DNA of 64,000 nt from Ollibium composti (GCF_004801285.1 NZ_SSNY01000016.1:1-64000); one strand, 5' to 3'. Shown: positions 32,235-42,989, counted from the first letter of the stretch. Program-made: numbers and translations. Notes: generated by a model not told the origin, from the sequence alone.

Positions 32235-33647
32235 ATGACAAATTGGTTTTCCGACCTTTCCGGTCCCGGCCCGCTCTACCAGCGGCTCGCGGATCGCATC
32301 GAATCCGGCATCGACCGGGGCACGATGCCGGCCGGCTTCAAGCTGCCGCCGCAGCGCGACCTCGCCTATGACATCGGCGCGACGGTCGGCACGGTAGGGC
32401 GCGCCTACCAGTTGCTGCGCGAGCGAGGGCTGGTCAGCGGCGAGGTCGGCCGCGGCACCTATGTCCTGAAGCGGCACGACGACGCTCAGCCCGACATCGA
32501 GACGGCGCCCCTGTCCTATGAAGGCACGCGCGGTTTCGAGGCGCCACCCGACAAGCTGCGCTTCGACAGCACGGCCGCGCCGGACATCGGCCAGGGCGTC
32601 GCCGTCGGTGAACTGCTGGCACGCATCGCAGCCGACCATCCTTCCGAGATTTCCAGCTATACGCGCGACTTCCCCGAACGCTGGTTCGAGGCCGGCAGCC
32701 GCTGGCTGGCGCGCAACGATTTCCGCCCTGCCCCGGATACGATCGTGCCGACGCTCGGCACCCATGCCGGCGTCATTTCCGCTATCTCGGCGCTGACCGC
32801 ACCCGGCGACACCATCGCCTTCGAGCACCTGACCTATTCGCAGATCGCCCGCAGCGCCGGACTGATCGGTCGCCGGGTAGCGCTGGTCGCGGCCGACGGC
32901 GAAGGCCTCGACCCCGAGGATTTCGCGCATGTCTGCGCGCAGAAGCATCCGAAGATGATCTTCCTGATGCCGACGATGCAGAACCCGACGCTCGCCACGC
33001 TTTCGGCCGCGCGGCGGCAGGAGATCGCCCACATCGCGCGCGAGCACAACGTGCTTCTGATCGAGGACGATCTCTACGGCGCGATGACAGGCGATACGAC
33101 GCCGCTTCTGGCCGAATATGCGCCCGAACGCACCATCGTCGCCGGCGGCCTATCGAAGTCGGTGGCGGCGGGCGTGCGCGGCGGCTGGCTGTCGTGCCCG
33201 CCCGCCTACCGGCACCGCATCCGCGTCGCCCACAAGATGCTGACCGGCGGTCTGCCCTTCCTGTCGGCGGAACTGTGCTCCCGGCTGGTGCTGTCAGGCC
33301 GCGCCGCCGAAATCCGCACGCAGATCCTCGCCGAGATCGAGGCGCGCACGGCGATGGTGCGCGACAGGCTCGCCGGCTTCAGGTTCAACAGCCACGCGCG
33401 GGTTCCCTTCGTCTGGCTGACACTGCCCGAGCCCTGGCTTTCCGGCACGTTCAAGAACGCGGCCCGGCAGAACGGCGTGCTCATCGACGACGAGGACGAG
33501 TTCAAAGCCGGCCGCTCGGAAAAGGTCTTCCACCGCATCCGCTTCGGCATCTCGCAGCCGCACCGGCGCGAGCAGGTCGAAGCCGGCATCGGCGTGATCC
33601 GCCGCCTGCTCGACGAAGGCCGCGCCGGCTACGAGAGCTTCGGCTGA
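32235..33647 (+). CDS. MocR-type regulator (GntR HTH plus aminotransferase domain)
   Basis: A 470-residue MocR/PdxR-class transcription factor: an N-terminal GntR winged helix (residues about 10-80, PLYQRLADRIESGIDRGTMPAG ... LVSGEVGRGTYVL) fused to a fold-type I aminotransferase-like domain. The pyridoxal phosphate lysine is retained (Lys308 in GGLSKSVAAGVRGGW). Such proteins sense PLP or amino compounds and regulate a neighbouring gene; here the obvious candidate is the divergent DUF1127 gene or itself. Confidence 0.92.
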   Translation: MTNWFSDLSGPGPLYQRLADRIESGIDRGTMPAGFKLPPQRDLAYDIGATVGTVGRAYQLLRERGLVSGEVGRGTYVLKRHDDAQPDIETAPLSYEGTRGFEAPPDKLRFDSTAAPDIGQGVAVGELLARIAADHPSEISSYTRDFPERWFEAGSRWLARNDFRPAPDTIVPTLGTHAGVISAISALTAPGDTIAFEHLTYSQIARSAGLIGRRVALVAADGEGLDPEDFAHVCAQKHPKMIFLMPTMQNPTLATLSAARRQEIAHIAREHNVLLIEDDLYGAMTGDTTPLLAEYAPERTIVAGGLSKSVAAGVRGGWLSCPPAYRHRIRVAHKMLTGGLPFLSAELCSRLVLSGRAAEIRTQILAEIEARTAMVRDRLAGFRFNSHARVPFVWLTLPEPWLSGTFKNAARQNGVLIDDEDEFKAGRSEKVFHRIRFGISQPHRREQVEAGIGVIRRLLDEGRAGYESFG

Positions 33648-33760
33648 CGGAACCGCCGCGCCTGTGATTTTCGGCCGATTCCCCGGCTTTCATGGGGTGT
33701 AAGATCGCGGCGCATCGGCTATAGCGACCTCGACACGCGCTTTCGGAGCCGCCGCCACCG

Positions 33761-35986
<2,226 letters not shown>

Positions 35987-36000
35987 ACGAGGACAGCACC

Positions 36001-36234
36001 ATGGCCATGGACGCCCACGACATCGAACGGCTCATCAAGCAGGGCATCCCGGACGCACGGGTGACGATCCGCGACCTCGCCGGCGACGGCGACCACTATG
36101 CCGCCGAAGTAGTGGCCGAGAGCTTTCGCGGCAAAAGCCGCGTGCAGCAGCACCAGATGGTCTACGACGCGCTGAAAGGCAATATGGGCGGTGTGCTGCA
36201 CGCGCTGGCCTTGCAGACCAGCGTGCCGGAGTAG
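36001..36234 (+). CDS. BolA/IbaG-family protein
   Basis: A 77-residue BolA-like protein: IERLIKQGIPDARVTIRDLAGDGDHYAAEVVAESF, then the conserved RVQQHQMVYDALKG (invariant His). BolA proteins bind monothiol glutaredoxins through a shared [2Fe-2S] cluster and help sense iron or deliver clusters. The partner-type glutaredoxin gene grxD lies about 1.1 kb downstream, separated by an opposite-strand gene. Confidence 0.92.
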   Translation: MAMDAHDIERLIKQGIPDARVTIRDLAGDGDHYAAEVVAESFRGKSRVQQHQMVYDALKGNMGGVLHALALQTSVPE

Positions 36235-36239
36235 CGCCT

Positions 36240-36384
36240 TGCCCTCGCCCCGTTTACGGGGAGAGGGAAGCGAAGCGAGCTTGCGAGCGAAGCAGGGTGA
36301 GGGGCAGCGCCAACCTCGGCAAGCCGGCTCCGCCCCTCATCCGGCCCTTCGGGCCACCTTCTCCCCGTGAACGGGGAGAAGGAA
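36240..36384. repeat. Palindromic intergenic repeat
   Basis: Contains two hairpins with CCCCGTTTACGGGG-type (36248-36261) and CTCCCCGTGAACGGGGAG-type (36361-36378) cores, and short inverted segments between them. It lies between the convergent bolA-like and glycosidase genes and could terminate both. It shares its core with the element at 10189-10359. Confidence 0.7.
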
Positions 36385-36391
36385 GAAGTGT

Positions 36392-37201
36392 TTACCTCTT
36401 CCTGACCGCCAATATCGGTCCGACTGGATCCTTGCCGCCGACCAGGATGCGGTCGCCGTCTGACAGGGTCGAAATCGCGCCGTCGAGGAACAGGGCGTTC
36501 GGGCAGGCAAGCTCATCCTTGAACAGCCGCGCGAAGGAGCCGAGGCTGACCGGCTGGCGCGAGATGGCCAGTACCACGGTGCCGTCGCCGCGCACACCCG
36601 CCCCGTTGCGAATGAAACGTGAGGTGCCGTCCGGCTCGAAGCGCGGGTGGATCTTGCCGTCGATCACCAGCATCGGCCCGGATTGCGTGGCGTAGGCGAT
36701 GTCAGGGTCGCCCTCGGGATGCGCGGCCTCATAGGCGGCTGTTTCCATCACGCCGGCGCTGCCGTCCTTGCGCACGAAAAATACGCCGTTCGGCTCGAGG
36801 AAGAAATTCCCCTCCCCGTCCGCCTGATTGAGCGGCGTTTCCTGCCGGCCGGCCTCGACGAACAGGCCGACCGGCCCGAGCCCCTCGTGATACATGCCGG
36901 CGTTCATGGCGAGTTGCACCGGCGCTCCCTTCGCGGCAACCGCCTTGTCGAACGCCTGGATCGAGCCATAGGGCTTGCCACGCGCATCGGCGCGGGCGAC
37001 GAAAACCGCGTAGCCCTTCGGATCGACTTCGCACACCGCATGGACGACCCCCTCGAAGCTCAGGTCGTGGCAGAACGGCGGCAGTTCGCCGACCACCAGC
37101 GGCGGCTTCGGGGCCGGACGCGGCCGGACGAAGAAGGCCGTCGCCGCGACGGCGAGCAGGCCAACCACGATCGCAAGGACCACTCGTGGCCTCATGCGCA
37201 T
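36392..37201 (-). CDS. Phosphodiester glycosidase family protein (NAGPA-like)
   Basis: A 269-residue membrane-anchored protein: an N-terminal hydrophobic helix (VVLAIVVGLLAVAATAFFV), then a phosphodiester glycosidase domain like that of lysosomal NAGPA: VQLAMNAGMYHEGLGPVGLFVE, NGVFFVRKDG, QSGPMLVIDGKIHPRF, IRNGAGVRGDGTVVLAIS, and ALFLDGAISTL. The domain would face the periplasm; the sugar-phosphate substrate in bacteria is unknown. ATG at 37201 or 37195. It interrupts the usual bolA-grxD neighbourhood on the opposite strand. Confidence 0.85.
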   Translation of the reverse strand: MRMRPRVVLAIVVGLLAVAATAFFVRPRPAPKPPLVVGELPPFCHDLSFEGVVHAVCEVDPKGYAVFVARADARGKPYGSIQAFDKAVAAKGAPVQLAMNAGMYHEGLGPVGLFVEAGRQETPLNQADGEGNFFLEPNGVFFVRKDGSAGVMETAAYEAAHPEGDPDIAYATQSGPMLVIDGKIHPRFEPDGTSRFIRNGAGVRGDGTVVLAISRQPVSLGSFARLFKDELACPNALFLDGAISTLSDGDRILVGGKDPVGPILAVRKR

Positions 37202-37374
37202 GCCGTCAAGGTCGTTCGTCCGATGCGCGAGACAAGTCGCATGATGCTGGTCCAATTCACGTCATTGTTTGCGCCATTTCAAAGGCATCCCGGCAAATGG
37301 CTTGTTTCGGGTCGACTGCGGGGCTATTTGACTGTCATGTTATGGCCTTGCTTGCGCAGGCGAAAGGATTCTCC

Positions 37375-37710
37375 ATGACCGGCATCAACGACTACATCGA
37401 CAGCGAAGTTAAGGGCAACGACGTGGTGCTCTTCATGAAGGGCACGCCCGGCTTCCCGCAGTGCGGTTTCTCCGGCCAGGTCGTCCAGATTCTCGACTAT
37501 GTCGGCGTCGACTACAAAGGCATCAACGTGCTGACCTCGAACGAGTTGCGCCAGGGCATCAAGGACTATTCCAACTGGCCGACCATCCCCCAGCTTTACG
37601 TGAAGGGCGAGTTCGTCGGCGGCTGCGACATCATCCGCGAAATGTTCCAGGCCGGCGAATTGCAGGCCTTCCTCCAGGAAAAGGGCGTCAGTGCCAAGAG
37701 CACGGCCTGA
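37375..37710 (+). CDS. grxD: Monothiol glutaredoxin Grx4/GrxD
   Basis: A 111-residue monothiol glutaredoxin with the CGFS active site in FMKGTPGFPQCGFSGQVVQIL and the glutathione-binding NWPTIPQLYVKGEFVGGCDI. It carries a glutathione-ligated [2Fe-2S] cluster and works with BolA proteins in iron-sulfur trafficking. AAGGA lies seven bases before the ATG. A terminator follows. Confidence 0.96.
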   Translation: MTGINDYIDSEVKGNDVVLFMKGTPGFPQCGFSGQVVQILDYVGVDYKGINVLTSNELRQGIKDYSNWPTIPQLYVKGEFVGGCDIIREMFQAGELQAFLQEKGVSAKSTA

Positions 37711-37780
37711 GCGCACAGCCGGGCACGCCCCCTAACCCGGCAAACCCCGCCGGTCCCGGTTTTCGGGACCGACAAGAGCC

Positions 37781-37809
37781 AATGCGTCGGCCTGCCGACG
37801 CATTTTCAT
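37781..37809 (+). terminator. Rho-independent terminator after grxD
   Basis: An eleven-base-pair stem (AATGCGTCGGC/GCCGACGCATT) with a two-base loop is followed by TTCATTT. It lies 71 bases beyond the grxD stop and just before the exporter gene. A second hairpin (CGGTCCCG/CGGGACCG) lies shortly before it. Confidence 0.8.
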
Positions 37810-37827
37810 TTAGGGACTGGATTTGCC

Positions 37828-39102
37828 ATGGACCAGCAGAAGCCGGCGCCGCACCCAGAGACGCTGCGAGGCGCGCTGCGCATTCCGCGCTGGGAGTTCA
37901 TCGCGCTGTGCGCGGCGCTGATGGCGATCAATGCGCTCGCCGTCGACGTCATGCTGCCGGGCCTGCAGGAGATCGGCGCCTCGCTCGGCGTCGAGAACGA
38001 GAACCACAGGCAATACGTCATCCCCGCCTACATCTTCGGCTTCGGCGTGGCGCAACTGTTCTTCGGCCCGCTGTCGGACCGCTTCGGCCGACGCCCGCCG
38101 CTGGTCGCCGGGCTGATCGTCTACATCGTGGCCGCCGCTGCTGCGGCGGTTGCGCCGACCTTCGCGCTTCTCCTGGCCTGCCGCCTGGTGCAGGGCGTCG
38201 GCGCGGCAGCGACACGCGTGATCGCCGTTTCCATCGTACGCGACACCTTCGAGGGCCGGCGCATGGCGGAAGTCATGTCGCTGATCTTCATGGTGTTCAT
38301 GGCGGTGCCCATCGTCGCGCCCAGCGTCGGCCAGTTCGTCATGCTGTTCGCCAGCTGGCATTTCATCTTCGTGGTCATGGCGGCGGGCGCATTGGCCGTG
38401 CTGGGCTGGATGTGGCTGCGCCTGCCCGAAACCCTCCATCCCGAATACCGTCGCCCGTTCACCCTCGATGCCGTCCTCAAGGGCTTCGCCATCGTGCTGA
38501 CGAACCGTGTCGCGCTCTGCTACACGCTGGCCAGCACGTTCATCTTCGCGGCGATGTTCGGCTTCATCACCTCCTCGCAGCAGATCTATGTCGGGCTCTA
38601 CGGGGTAGGCGAACTGTTTCCGCTGATCTTCGCCGGCATGGCGGGCGTGATCGCTGTGTCCAACTTCGCCAATTCGCGACTGGTCGGGCGCATCGGCATG
38701 CGCCGGCTCTCGCACAGCGCGCTGCTGGCGTTCCTCACCATCAGCCTGATCTGGCTGGCGCTTTCGCTGGCCGGGCCGATCCCGTTGTGGCTGTTCATCA
38801 TCATCTACTGCTGTGCGATGGTTCCCTTCGCCATGCTGGGCTCCAACTTCAACGCCCTGGCCATGGAGCCGCTGGGTGCGATCGCCGGCACGGCCTCGTC
38901 GGTGCTCGGCTTCATGCAGACCTTCGTCGGCGGGGTATTCGGCACTGCCATCGGCCAGGCCTATGACGGCACCGTGATGCCGCTGGCAGCCAGCTTCTGC
39001 CTGGTCACGGCGGCGGCGCTGGCTGCCGTGCTGGTGGCCGAACGCGGCAAGCTGTTCCAGGCGCACAATCCCCCGGTCACGCCCGGCGGCTTCAGCGAAT
39101 AG
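37828..39102 (+). CDS. Bcr/CflA-type MFS drug exporter
   Basis: A 424-residue major facilitator superfamily protein with about 12 transmembrane helices, nearest to the Bcr/CflA multidrug exporter family. Motif A between helices 2 and 3 reads GPLSDRFGRRPPLVAG, and the N-terminal helix contains DVMLPGLQEIGASLGV, a Bcr hallmark. Motif C-like glycines appear in LACRLVQGVGAAATRV. Exports small drugs or metabolites with proton antiport; specific cargo unknown. Confidence 0.9.
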   Translation: MDQQKPAPHPETLRGALRIPRWEFIALCAALMAINALAVDVMLPGLQEIGASLGVENENHRQYVIPAYIFGFGVAQLFFGPLSDRFGRRPPLVAGLIVYIVAAAAAAVAPTFALLLACRLVQGVGAAATRVIAVSIVRDTFEGRRMAEVMSLIFMVFMAVPIVAPSVGQFVMLFASWHFIFVVMAAGALAVLGWMWLRLPETLHPEYRRPFTLDAVLKGFAIVLTNRVALCYTLASTFIFAAMFGFITSSQQIYVGLYGVGELFPLIFAGMAGVIAVSNFANSRLVGRIGMRRLSHSALLAFLTISLIWLALSLAGPIPLWLFIIIYCCAMVPFAMLGSNFNALAMEPLGAIAGTASSVLGFMQTFVGGVFGTAIGQAYDGTVMPLAASFCLVTAAALAAVLVAERGKLFQAHNPPVTPGGFSE

Positions 39103-39138
39103 AAAGCCGGCGCGCGGTCAGGTCAGGTCCGGCTCCTT

Positions 39139-39240
39139 AGAGCGAAATGCCGTTTCCCTGAACCGGCATTTCACTCTAGCCCTTTGTTTTTGAAGCATGA
39201 TGTTTTCCGAAAAGTCTGCAACTTTTCGGCATCATGCTTT
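39139..39240. repeat. Two inverted-repeat hairpins downstream of ttcA
   Basis: The first hairpin has arms AGAGCGAAATGCCG (39139-39152) and CCGGCATTTCACTCT (39163-39177). The second spans 39193-39240, with AAGCATGATG and CATCATGCTT ends. The stop codon of ttcA (39232-39234) lies inside the right arm of the second. The 16-base ACTTTTCGGCATCATG within it recurs, reversed, at 41029-41044. It sits between convergent genes and may terminate both. Confidence 0.75.
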
Positions 39241-40086
39241 AGCCAGCGCCGCGAAATCGAACAGCTTGCGGTCGAGCAGGTGCGAGGGCCGCACGTTGGT
39301 CAGCGCGCGAATCATGGTGTCCTTGCGGCCGGGCATCTTCTTTTCGATGTCGTCCAGCATCGCCTTCATGACGTTGCGCTGAAGGCCGTCCTGCGAGCCG
39401 CAAAGATCGCAGGGGATGATGGGAAAGCGCATGCCGGCCGCGAATTTTTCCAGATCCGCTTCCGCACAATAGGAAAGCGGCCTCAGCACCAGTACGTCGC
39501 CCTCGTCGTTGAGAAGCTTCGGCGGCATGGCGGCCAGCCGGCCTCCGTGGAACAGGTTCATGAAAAAGGTTTCGAGGATATCCTCGCGGTGGTGGCCGAG
39601 CACCAGCGCCGAACAGCCTTCCTCCCGCGCGATGCGGTAGAGATGGCCGCGCCTGAGCCGCGAGCACAGTGAGCAATAGGTGCTGTTGTCCGGCAACTTA
39701 TCGGTGACGATCGAATAGGTGTCGCGATATTCGATGCGGTGGGCGATGCCGTTGGCCGTCAGGTAGTCCGGCAGGATATGTTTCGGAAAATTCGGCTGGC
39801 CCTGGTCGAGGTTGCAGGCGAGCAGGTCCACCGGCAGCAGGCCGCGCCATTTCAGCTCGAGCAGCAGCGCCAGAAGGCCGTAGGAATCCTTGCCGCCCGA
39901 CAGCGCCACCAGCCAGCGCTGGCCCGGCTCGACCATGGCGAAATCCTCGATGGCCTGGCGCGCGTGGCGCAGCAGCCGCTTGCGCAGCTTGTTGAACTCG
40001 ACCGAGGACGGCGCATCGCGAAAGAGCGGATGGCAACCACCGTCCGCCTCGGAAGGTTCGGTCACAGCGTCGGCGTGGATATTCAT
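39232..40086 (-). CDS. ttcA: tRNA 2-thiocytidine(32) synthetase TtcA
   Basis: A 284-residue PP-loop ATPase that thiolates cytidine 32 of tRNAs using an iron-sulfur cluster. The ATP pyrophosphatase loop SGGKDS is at residues 63-68; cluster-binding cysteines are in YCSLCSRLRRG (138 and 141), with a further one in IPCDLCGSQDG. Length fits the family. Monocistronic; its stop codon falls within an inverted repeat. Confidence 0.93.
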   Translation of the reverse strand: MNIHADAVTEPSEADGGCHPLFRDAPSSVEFNKLRKRLLRHARQAIEDFAMVEPGQRWLVALSGGKDSYGLLALLLELKWRGLLPVDLLACNLDQGQPNFPKHILPDYLTANGIAHRIEYRDTYSIVTDKLPDNSTYCSLCSRLRRGHLYRIAREEGCSALVLGHHREDILETFFMNLFHGGRLAAMPPKLLNDEGDVLVLRPLSYCAEADLEKFAAGMRFPIIPCDLCGSQDGLQRNVMKAMLDDIEKKMPGRKDTMIRALTNVRPSHLLDRKLFDFAALAKA

Positions 40087-40137
40087 GGTCGTCGGCCCGG
40101 AAACAAGTGTGGGGACGGCTTAACCGAGCAGGCGCGC

Positions 40138-40163
40138 AAAGAAAAGGCCGCCCGGAGGCGGCC
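40138..40163 (-). terminator. Rho-independent terminator after rpsD
   Basis: On the minus strand the stem GGCCGCC/GGCGGCC with a four-base loop is followed by TTTTCTTT. It lies just beyond the rpsD stop in the same direction. Confidence 0.88.
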
Positions 40164-40189
40164 TTCGATATGTCTCGCTGCGGATAGGA

Positions 40190-40807
40190 TCAGCGCGAGT
40201 AGAACTCGACCACCAGGTTCGGTTCCATCTGAACGGCGAACGGCACGTCGGCAAGGCCGGGAACGCGCTGGTAGGTGGCGACCATCTTGTTGTGATCGAC
40301 CTCGATGTAGTCGGGCACGTCGCGCTCGGCGAGCTGGACCGATTCCAGCACGATGACGAGCTGCTTCGACTTCTCGCGCACCTCGATGACGTCGCCCGGC
40401 TTGCAGCGGTATGAGCCGATGTTGGTGCGGCGGCCGTTGACGTTGACATGGCCGTGATTGATGAACTGGCGCGCGGCGAAGATCGTCGGCACGAACTTGG
40501 CGCGGTAGACGACGGCGTCGAGACGCGATTCCAGCAGGCCGATCAGGTTCTCGGAGGTATCGCCCTTGCGGCGGTTGGCCTCTTCATAGGTCTTACGGAA
40601 CTGCTTTTCCGAAACGTCGCCGTAGTGCCCCTTCAGCTTCTGCTTGGCGCGCAGCTGCAGGCCGAAGTCGGACATCTTGCCCTTGCGGCGCTGGCCGTGC
40701 TGGCCGGGGCCGTATTCACGCTTGTTGACCGGGGACTTCGGGCGGCCCCAGATGTTTTCGCCGAGACGGCGGTCGATCTTGTATTTCGCGGATTCGCGCT
40801 TGCTCAT
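40190..40807 (-). CDS. rpsD: 30S ribosomal protein S4
   Basis: A 205-residue S4, the primary 16S rRNA-binding protein that nucleates 30S assembly. It has the N-terminal YKIDRRLGENIWGRPKSPVN region, RKGKMSDFGLQLRAKQKLKG, and the S4 RNA-binding domain FAARQFINHGHVNVNGRR. The zinc-binding cysteines present in some S4 proteins are absent. The ATG at 40807 gives the standard length. It is transcribed alone here and followed by a terminator, unlike in the alpha operon of other bacteria. Confidence 0.97.
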   Translation of the reverse strand: MSKRESAKYKIDRRLGENIWGRPKSPVNKREYGPGQHGQRRKGKMSDFGLQLRAKQKLKGHYGDVSEKQFRKTYEEANRRKGDTSENLIGLLESRLDAVVYRAKFVPTIFAARQFINHGHVNVNGRRTNIGSYRCKPGDVIEVREKSKQLVIVLESVQLAERDVPDYIEVDHNKMVATYQRVPGLADVPFAVQMEPNLVVEFYSR

Positions 40808-40855
40808 CGCATTCCCTTTCAAAACATTGCACCCGAAACCTCACGTTTCGGGTGA

Positions 40856-41158
40856 AGGAAACGCGCCCTCCTCTGGCCTCCGTTTTCGAAGCCTGACAGG
40901 ACAACCCACGCACGCTTTGCGGAGATGTCCACGGGACACGTCAATTGAAACACCGGGCGTTGCGGCCCGGTGCGTTGCCGGTTCTCTAGAGGGATCGGCG
41001 TTTCATGTCAAGCGGCGGACACTAGACCATGATGCCGAAAAGTGTGAAGCGGTTTTTGGACGGCATCATGGTCTATCTATTTGATTTTGCCGCATGTATG
41101 CGACGCCAAGTGATTCCACTTGGCTGCAACATGCTCTAAGAGCCAGTAACGCGCGCTT
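40856..41158. other. Gene-free region upstream of rpsD
   Basis: About 300 bases without a supportable gene. The rpsD promoter should lie in the right part of 40808-41000; a CCGGGCG/TGCGGCCCGG hairpin is near 40961-40981. An inverted repeat at 41024-41074 fills the centre (listed separately). The remainder to 41158 shows nothing recognisable. Confidence 0.5.
41024..41074. repeat. Inverted repeat with 14-bp arms
   Basis: AGACCATGATGCCG at 41024-41037 pairs perfectly with CGGCATCATGGTCT at 41061-41074. The left arm and its continuation share a 16-base stretch (reversed) with the repeat after ttcA at 39222-39237, so both belong to one dispersed family of intergenic palindromes. Confidence 0.8.
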
Positions 41159-41584
41159 TTACATATGGCTGACGATCGCCGGCGGGTGATCGTAGTCGTC
41201 CTCGCGTCCGTTCTCATATTGGATCGGGATCGCCGCCAATTCCTCATCGGACACGCCGTCCAGCGCCGCGACGTTGACTGCATGGAACCAGCCGTCGAAC
41301 GGTTCCATCTCCAGATAGCCTTTGCTGAAGCCGCGAAAGCCGCAGTAACCGCAGAAGTAGTGGTGGACGTGCCCTTGCGGCCATTGCGACTCCGGCCCAC
41401 GGTAGTCGCGCAGCATCTCCTGCCCGGAGACGACGCGAAAGGCATCGCCAAGCACGAACACCTTCCACAGCCGCGACTTGCCACAGAAGCGGCAATTGCA
41501 ACGGCGCGTCCCTTGGGCGAGGTCAACCTCGCATTCAAAGCGGACCGAACCGCAGTGGCAGCTTCCCCTGTAGGTCTTAAGCAT
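41159..41584 (-). CDS. GFA-family zinc protein
   Basis: A 141-residue protein of the GFA (Gfa-like/CENP-V) family with zinc-binding cysteines in GSCHCGSVRFEC, CNCRFCGKS and FCGYCG. Family members were linked to glutathione-formaldehyde adduct handling, but most have unknown substrates. It overlaps the preceding SRPBCC gene by eight bases and is the third gene of an ArsR-led operon. A second GFA protein is at 56333-56830. Confidence 0.88.
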   Translation of the reverse strand: MLKTYRGSCHCGSVRFECEVDLAQGTRRCNCRFCGKSRLWKVFVLGDAFRVVSGQEMLRDYRGPESQWPQGHVHHYFCGYCGFRGFSKGYLEMEPFDGWFHAVNVAALDGVSDEELAAIPIQYENGREDDYDHPPAIVSHM

Positions 41585-42068
41585 CCCAGTTCCCCTCCCT
41601 TGCCAGCCTCTCCGCATAAGTCCGCTCGCGCTCGAAGCATTCGCTCCAGCCACCGACATGGCCGTCTCGGGATTCGACGGAGAGAAATGGCGCCTGATGA
41701 AAGGATTGCACGGTCTTTCCCTGCTTTTCGGCGAAGGTCACGGTGACCAGCGTCTCGATGCCGGGCTGGTCGTCGCCGTCTTCCCAAAGGAAGGTGTAGA
41801 CGATGCGGCTGTTCGGCTCGATCTCGCGGTATTCACCCCTCATCCAGTACGTGCCGTGGTCAGCGGAGGCGATGCAGGCGCGCCATTTGCCGCCCGGCCG
41901 AAAATCCATCTCCAGATGCGTGCAGGTGAAATCCTTAGGTCCGAGCCAGCGGATCATGTGATCCCTGACCTGCCAGACGCGGAAGACGAGTGCGACCGGG
42001 GCCTCGAAGGTGCGCACGATCAGCAGTTCGTCGTCGCGCAGGCGCCCGGGATCAGTTCGGCTCGCCAT
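41577..42068 (-). CDS. SRPBCC/AHSA1-domain protein
   Basis: A 163-residue START-fold protein: RTFEAPVALVFRVWQVRDHMIRWLGPKDF, LEMDFRPGGKWRACI, RGEYREIEPNSRIVYTF, and the C-terminal GGWSECFERERTYAERL. It is translationally coupled to the ArsR gene by a 17-base overlap, an arrangement common for ArsR-AHSA1 pairs in which the SRPBCC protein is the regulated product. Ligand unknown. Confidence 0.87.
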   Translation of the reverse strand: MASRTDPGRLRDDELLIVRTFEAPVALVFRVWQVRDHMIRWLGPKDFTCTHLEMDFRPGGKWRACIASADHGTYWMRGEYREIEPNSRIVYTFLWEDGDDQPGIETLVTVTFAEKQGKTVQSFHQAPFLSVESRDGHVGGWSECFERERTYAERLAREGNWDA

Positions 42069-42396
42069 CAATACTGCCTTTCTGCAATGAAGCCAGATAC
42101 AGGTCCATCCTGTCGAAACTATCCTCCCAGAAACGTCGGTAACGCTCCAGCCAGCCATCCACCGCCTTCAGTTGCCCAGGCTCCAGCCTGCAAGGGCGCC
42201 ACTGCGCCTTGCGGCCGCGGGAAATCAGCCCTGCCGTTTCCAACACCTTCAGATGGCGCGAGATCGCCGGCAGGCTGATGTCGAAAGGCTCGGCCAGTTC
42301 GTTGACGGTCGCCTCGCCCGTGACAAGCCGGGCAAGGATGGCGCGGCGGGTCGGATCGGCGAGCGCCGAAAGCGTCCGGCTCAATGGATCTGTCAT
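42052..42396 (-). CDS. ArsR-family transcriptional regulator
   Basis: A 114-residue winged-helix repressor: LSALADPTRRAILARLVTGEATVNELAEPFDISLPAISRHLKVLETAGLISRGRKAQWRPCRL. No clear metal-binding cysteine pair (CxC) is present, so a metal sensor of the classical ArsR/SmtB type is unlikely. It leads an operon with the SRPBCC and GFA genes and probably represses it. Confidence 0.92.
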   Translation of the reverse strand: MTDPLSRTLSALADPTRRAILARLVTGEATVNELAEPFDISLPAISRHLKVLETAGLISRGRKAQWRPCRLEPGQLKAVDGWLERYRRFWEDSFDRMDLYLASLQKGSIDGEPN

Positions 42397-42407
42397 TTAG
42401 CCATTCC

Positions 42408-42417
42408 GTTAATTAAC
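42408..42417. promoter_or_regulatory. GTTAATTAAC palindrome before the arsR-type gene
   Basis: A perfect ten-base palindrome 12 bases upstream of the ArsR start, in an AT-rich patch (TTAATTAACATATCAGC) unlike the surrounding DNA. It fits an autoregulatory operator that overlaps the promoter. Confidence 0.4.
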
Positions 42418-42499
42418 ATATCAGCTAAGTAATAAGCGGCGCACGGTCTGTCAACTCCATGTCGTTATCTTGCGTTGGCGTTACCGCGGGCGGCGTCCG

Positions 42500-42919
42500 T
42501 CAAGCGGCGGCCGCGTCGAAGGCATTGCGGGCCGCCCGCATATGGTCGCGGTTCTCGGCGGCCCAGGCGCCGAGCGCGCCGATCGGCCCGGCGATGGAAT
42601 GGCCGAGTTCGGTCAGCGCATATTCCACCTCCGGCGGCGTGGTGGGCCTGACCGTGCGCGCCACCAGCCCGTCGCGCTCCAGTGAGCGCAGCGTCACCGT
42701 CAGCATGCGCTGGGAAATACCCTCGATGGCACGGCGTAGCGCGTTGAAGCGCACCGGCCTCTCCTGCAGGTTGATGACGACGAGCAGGCTCCACGTATCG
42801 CCGACCCGGTCCAGCACCTCCCGCATCGGGCAATTACCCCGCCCGTCCGGCTCGAAGCCGGGCGCGGTGTGGAGGAGCGGCGTATTCGAGGCAGCCTGCG
42901 ATTCCGCTCTGGCGTTCAT
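42500..42919 (-). CDS. HxlR-family transcriptional regulator
   Basis: A 139-residue HxlR-type winged-helix protein: CPMREVLDRVGDTWSLLVVINLQERPVRFNALRRAIEGISQRMLTVTLRSLERDGLVAR and PTTPPEVEYALTELG. HxlR proteins often respond to aldehydes, disulfide stress or quinones through the N-terminal cysteine, present here in GNCPMRE. It is divergent from the NAD(P)-binding reductase gene, which it probably controls. Confidence 0.92.
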   Translation of the reverse strand: MNARAESQAASNTPLLHTAPGFEPDGRGNCPMREVLDRVGDTWSLLVVINLQERPVRFNALRRAIEGISQRMLTVTLRSLERDGLVARTVRPTTPPEVEYALTELGHSIAGPIGALGAWAAENRDHMRAARNAFDAAAA

Positions 42920-42989
42920 GGCAGTTCCTTCCCTGTAACCTGGGCACGAAATCATGCCTTCTTTTCGCGCCGCGGCAAGGTGGCTATAT

